From Gemmatimonadaceae bacterium (GTDB taxonomy: Bacteria > Gemmatimonadota > Gemmatimonadetes > Gemmatimonadales > Gemmatimonadaceae): 6,642 nucleotides of DNA. Positions 5,201-6,642 of this stretch are shown piece by piece. The stretch's first letter is position 1; each line of letters starts with the position of its first letter. The notes below the pieces were generated by a model. The model saw nothing but the letters and a program-made list of their open reading frames with translations, ran no database searches and was not told the DNA's origin. The stretch covers positions 1 through 6,642 of the forward strand of contig JANXUN010000524.1 of the NCBI GenBank assembly GCA_025356185.1, given 5' to 3'. The translations under genes and the position numbers were made by a program.

Positions 5201-6642
5201 AATCACTGGCGGTAACGGCACGCTCAGTCCGGCGAGTCCCGCCACCGTAGTAACGAACGCGAGTGGTGTTGCGACGGTATCGAGTTGGAATCTCGGCGCG
5301 GTCGCCGGCGCGAATTCAGTGAGCGCAGCAGCGACGGGACTGACGGGAAGTCCGGTCGTGTTTAGCGCATCGGGTACCGTCGGCACACCGACAACGGTGA
5401 TTGCGAACTCTGTATTGACGCAGACCGCGATCGTTGCTGCTGCTGTGCCGACTCCGCCGAGTGTAAAGGTCACGGACGTTGGCGGAAATCCGGTTGCTGG
5501 TGTGAGCGTGGTGTTTGCGGTGGCATCCGGAGCTGGCACAATCAGTCCGGCGGGTCCCGCCACCGTGCTCACGAACGCGGCCGGCGTTGCGGCGCTCAGT
5601 AGTTGGACGCTGGGCACGATTGCAGGCGCGAACTCGGTGACTGCAACAGTCACGGGACTTACAGGAAGTCCGGTGACATTCACGGCGAATGGAACTCCGG
5701 GTACTGCAACAACGCTCGTTGCAAATTCTGTCGTCACACAATCTGCAGTAGTGAACACGGCAGTGAGTGCACCGTCAAGCGTCAAAGTCACCGATAGCAA
5801 CGGCAACGGCGTGAGCGGCGTGAGCGTGACGTTCACGCTCGCGAGTGGCGGTGGTACGATCAGTCCTGCCAGCCCGACAACTGTCGTCACGAACAGCACG
5901 GGAGTTGCGACGCTCACGAGTTGGATGTTGGGTCCGATTGTCGGCGCAAATACCGTGACTGCAGCAGCAACCGGAATGTCGGGAAGTCCGATCACGTTTA
6001 GTGCAACGGGCGTCGCTGGAACTGCGACCACCATTGCCGCGAATTCTGCGATCACGCAGTCCGCAACGGCCGGCACGAACGTTCTCGCGAATCCGAGCGT
6101 CAAGGTGACCGACGCGAATGGCAACGCCGTCAGCGGAGTGAATGTTGCGTTCGCCGTAACAGGGGGTGGTGGTTCTGTTACGCCGACAGTTGTGACGACG
6201 AATGCGCTTGGTACCGCGACCGTTGCGTCGTGGACACTTGGTAACGTCGCGGGGGCGAATTCGCTCTCAGCGAGCGTGACCGGGCTCACAGGAAGTCCTG
6301 TCACGTTTAATGCAACGGGTACGATTGGCGCGGCGGCAACAATCACCGCCAACGCGTCAACGAATCAATCCGCCACGATTAACACGGCGGTGACAGCGCC
6401 GCCGAGTGTCAAAGTGACTGACGCTGCGGGCAATGGCGTGAGTGGAGTAAGCGTGGTGTTCACGGTGGCGAGCGGCGCGGGAATCATCGTACCAGCGAGT
6501 GCTGCCACCGTCGTCACCAACGCAACTGGCGTCGCCACGCTCACGTCGTGGACGTTGGGAGCAACCGCCGGCGCGAATTCTGTGAGTGCTGTGGCGAGCG
6601 GACTCGCGGGAAGTCCCGTCACGTTCAGCGCGACCGGCACCG
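2220..6642 (+). CDS. Giant multi-Ig-like-domain surface lipoprotein (3'-truncated)
   Basis: Predicted lipid-anchored, beta-rich fibre protein of the envelope or cell surface. I read the frame codon by codon from GTG 2220 to the window edge: 1474 codons with no stop or frameshift. The signal peptide (1-24) has an Arg-Arg start, a hydrophobic core and lipobox IGSC, with lipidated Cys25. A short linker is followed by seven BIG2-type Ig-like domains (41-635) and at least eight invasin-like Big_1-type domains (from 636). Composition is dominated by Ala, Thr, Val, Ser and Gly; Tyr and His are nearly absent, and there is no Cys after Cys25. Such arrays act as stalks holding a terminal adhesive or enzymatic domain away from the membrane (family knowledge), and any such domain here would lie beyond the right edge. 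It starts one base after the kinase stop, with no separate promoter visible. The ligand and the true C-terminus are unknown. Confidence 0.93.
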   Translation, partial: MRRVVTVHALRSAVCIAAALLIGSCKGLSDMTSPKPVETPVVGVDLSTEQFTLSEGATLALQATPRDAEERALADRAVFWSSNDMSIATVSSAGLVTAVKAGTAQIAASVDGRSATARVVVTPRAVASLSLTPGSPSLLVGGFLQLIAATLDDRGLPLNNRVVFWATSDPKVAVVDVAGLVTGISPGVVTVTATSESRTASVGVTVGEVPVASVQLTPTKDSVVLGQTTQLTATTRDSTGARLDGRLITWTSSASAIATVSSSGLVLGVAPGSVTVTATSASKSNTATIIVKPRPVGAVIVSPAQSSLTVGQSVPLTVQITDGSGNLLAGRPISYSSSNVNVAQVSVDGLVTTSAPGTATITIASEGKVGSATVIVAPSPIAALRVSPATSALLIGGSTRLSAVALDAGGNVLAERVVTWSSGAPTVLTVAPDGTVTAIGAGTAIVFAASEGKLATSTINVSSIAPATITVTPVATTVIAGESVDLTALVRDAAGQQILGRTVVWSTSNPLIAVVSSTGRVRGVAAGSARVDATIDNVTGSSNIVVTPVPIATVAVSLTLPTVVVGQTTQATAIARDANGAVLTGRIVTWSSSNTLIATVSPTGVVTAVGLGTASIRAASEGITGSAALTTIAGAAASIVANSATSQAATISSPVGAPPSVRVTDATGTPTVGVSVVFTVTAGGGSSSPTSPATVITNANGVATLTSWTMGTVVGTNTVTASGAGLAGSPITFNATATVGAATTMSAASVLSQTTTSGTAVSASPSVKVTDAGGNPVSGAAVVFTVTSGGGTTSPASPATVTTNASGIATLSSWTLGAVAGPNSLTAVAAGLNGSPVTFTATGTIGSPTTIAANSTTAQSATAGTAVATPPSVKVTDAGGNPVSGVSVAFAVASGGGTVSPASVTTNISGIATLSTWTLGAVAGANSVRATVTGLTGSPVTFNATGNIGAAAILVANSVTSQSATINAAVPAPPSVKVTDAVGNGVANVSVLFTITGGNGTLSPASPATVVTNASGVATVSSWNLGAVAGANSVSAAATGLTGSPVVFSASGTVGTPTTVIANSVLTQTAIVAAAVPTPPSVKVTDVGGNPVAGVSVVFAVASGAGTISPAGPATVLTNAAGVAALSSWTLGTIAGANSVTATVTGLTGSPVTFTANGTPGTATTLVANSVVTQSAVVNTAVSAPSSVKVTDSNGNGVSGVSVTFTLASGGGTISPASPTTVVTNSTGVATLTSWMLGPIVGANTVTAAATGMSGSPITFSATGVAGTATTIAANSAITQSATAGTNVLANPSVKVTDANGNAVSGVNVAFAVTGGGGSVTPTVVTTNALGTATVASWTLGNVAGANSLSASVTGLTGSPVTFNATGTIGAAATITANASTNQSATINTAVTAPPSVKVTDAAGNGVSGVSVVFTVASGAGIIVPASAATVVTNATGVATLTSWTLGATAGANSVSAVASGLAGSPVTFSATGT
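2340..4124 (+). repeat. Seven tandem BIG2-type bacterial Ig-like domains, 255 bases each
   Basis: Units start at 2340, 2595, 2850, 3105, 3360, 3615 and 3870, every one exactly 255 bases (85 residues). Each begins with a VxSVxLTP-like strand, then a GxTxQLTA strand, RxVTWSSSN, an IATVSxxGLVTAV segment and finally PGTATVTA...VxVTP. This is the classic BIG2 pattern. The conserved Trp falls at residues 80, 165, 250, 420, 505 and 590, and is replaced by Tyr335 in unit 4. The units are well diverged in sequence though identical in length, so the expansion is not recent. Confidence 0.92.
4125..6642 (+). repeat. At least eight tandem invasin-like (Big_1-type) Ig domains, 318 or 309 bases each
   Basis: Units start at 4125, 4443, 4761, 5070, 5388, 5706, 6024 and 6333. 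The last is cut by the window edge. The consensus is VANSxxxQSATxxTAV, PPSVKVTDAxGNxVSGV, SVxFTVASGGGTxSP, ATVVTNASGVATLTSWTLG, AxAGANSVTA and TGLTGSPVTFxATGT. Units are 106 residues, except units 3 and 7, which lack three residues in the loop after GGG-x-x-(S/T)-P. The VTDAxGNPVxGVxVxF and TNxxGxATxxW core matches group-1 bacterial Ig-like domains of invasin/intimin type; I am sure of an Ig-like fold, less sure of the exact Pfam group. Confidence 0.88.

Noticed and set aside
3704..6352. 882-codon open frame on the minus strand, Ala/Thr/Val/Pro-rich and periodic
   Set aside because: It is the mirror of the lipoprotein gene. Its periodicity follows the sense repeats, it has no signal peptide or known domain, and its openness is explained by the lack of Tyr/His and scarce Gln in the sense protein. 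The sense frame has a lipobox and recognisable Ig-like domains.
4125..6642. Regularly spaced repeats as a CRISPR array or mobile-element repeats
   Set aside because: The period is 309-318 bases, the repeats encode protein in one open frame, and conservation is at the amino-acid level. There are no short identical repeats with unique spacers, and no inverted ends or transposase.

Overview
The window holds two genes on the + strand, both cut by the window edges and separated by one base. The antisense strand carries no gene I can support. Upstream is the 3' part of a transmembrane serine/threonine protein kinase. Its cytoplasmic Hanks-type catalytic domain (N-lobe missing) is followed by one membrane helix, an Ala/Ser/Arg-rich stalk and a complete-looking seven-repeat RCC1 beta-propeller with two cysteines per blade. 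Downstream, starting at a GTG one base after the kinase stop, is the 5' part of a giant lipoprotein of at least 1474 residues. It has a lipobox signal peptide, seven BIG2-type bacterial Ig-like domains of exactly 85 residues each, then at least eight invasin/intimin-like (Big_1-type) Ig-like domains of 106 or 103 residues. It is still open at the right edge.

Layout: 2-478 kinase C-lobe; 479-748 cytoplasmic juxtamembrane linker; 749-811 membrane helix; 812-1177 extracytoplasmic stalk; 1178-2206 RCC1 propeller; 2216-2218 stop; 2220-2294 lipoprotein signal peptide; 2340-4124 BIG2 array; 4125-6642 Big_1-like array. There is no intergenic stretch long enough for a promoter or terminator, so the two genes are probably co-transcribed and perhaps translationally coupled.

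Organism (inference): a moderately GC-rich, Gram-negative-type bacterium. PknB-like kinases with extracytoplasmic RCC1 repeats carrying HSC...CWG motifs, next to BIG2-rich surface lipoproteins, fit Gemmatimonadota best from general knowledge. Acidobacteriota, Chloroflexota or Myxococcota are not excluded. No marker gene in the window settles this.

How the genes may work together (inference): the propeller would sit outside the cytoplasmic membrane as the kinase's sensor, and the lipoprotein would be a long beta-rich surface or periplasmic fibre. The close pairing suggests an envelope or surface-contact sensing module in which a fibre or its ligand is read by a propeller-kinase. Nothing in the sequence proves an interaction.

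The main annotation hazard is the lipoprotein gene. It has no stop inside the window, while its antisense strand contains a chain of long open frames (one of 882 codons). Those frames are a by-product of a protein almost free of Tyr and His and poor in Gln. The sense frame has the signal peptide, recognisable Ig-like domains and exact protein-level periodicity.
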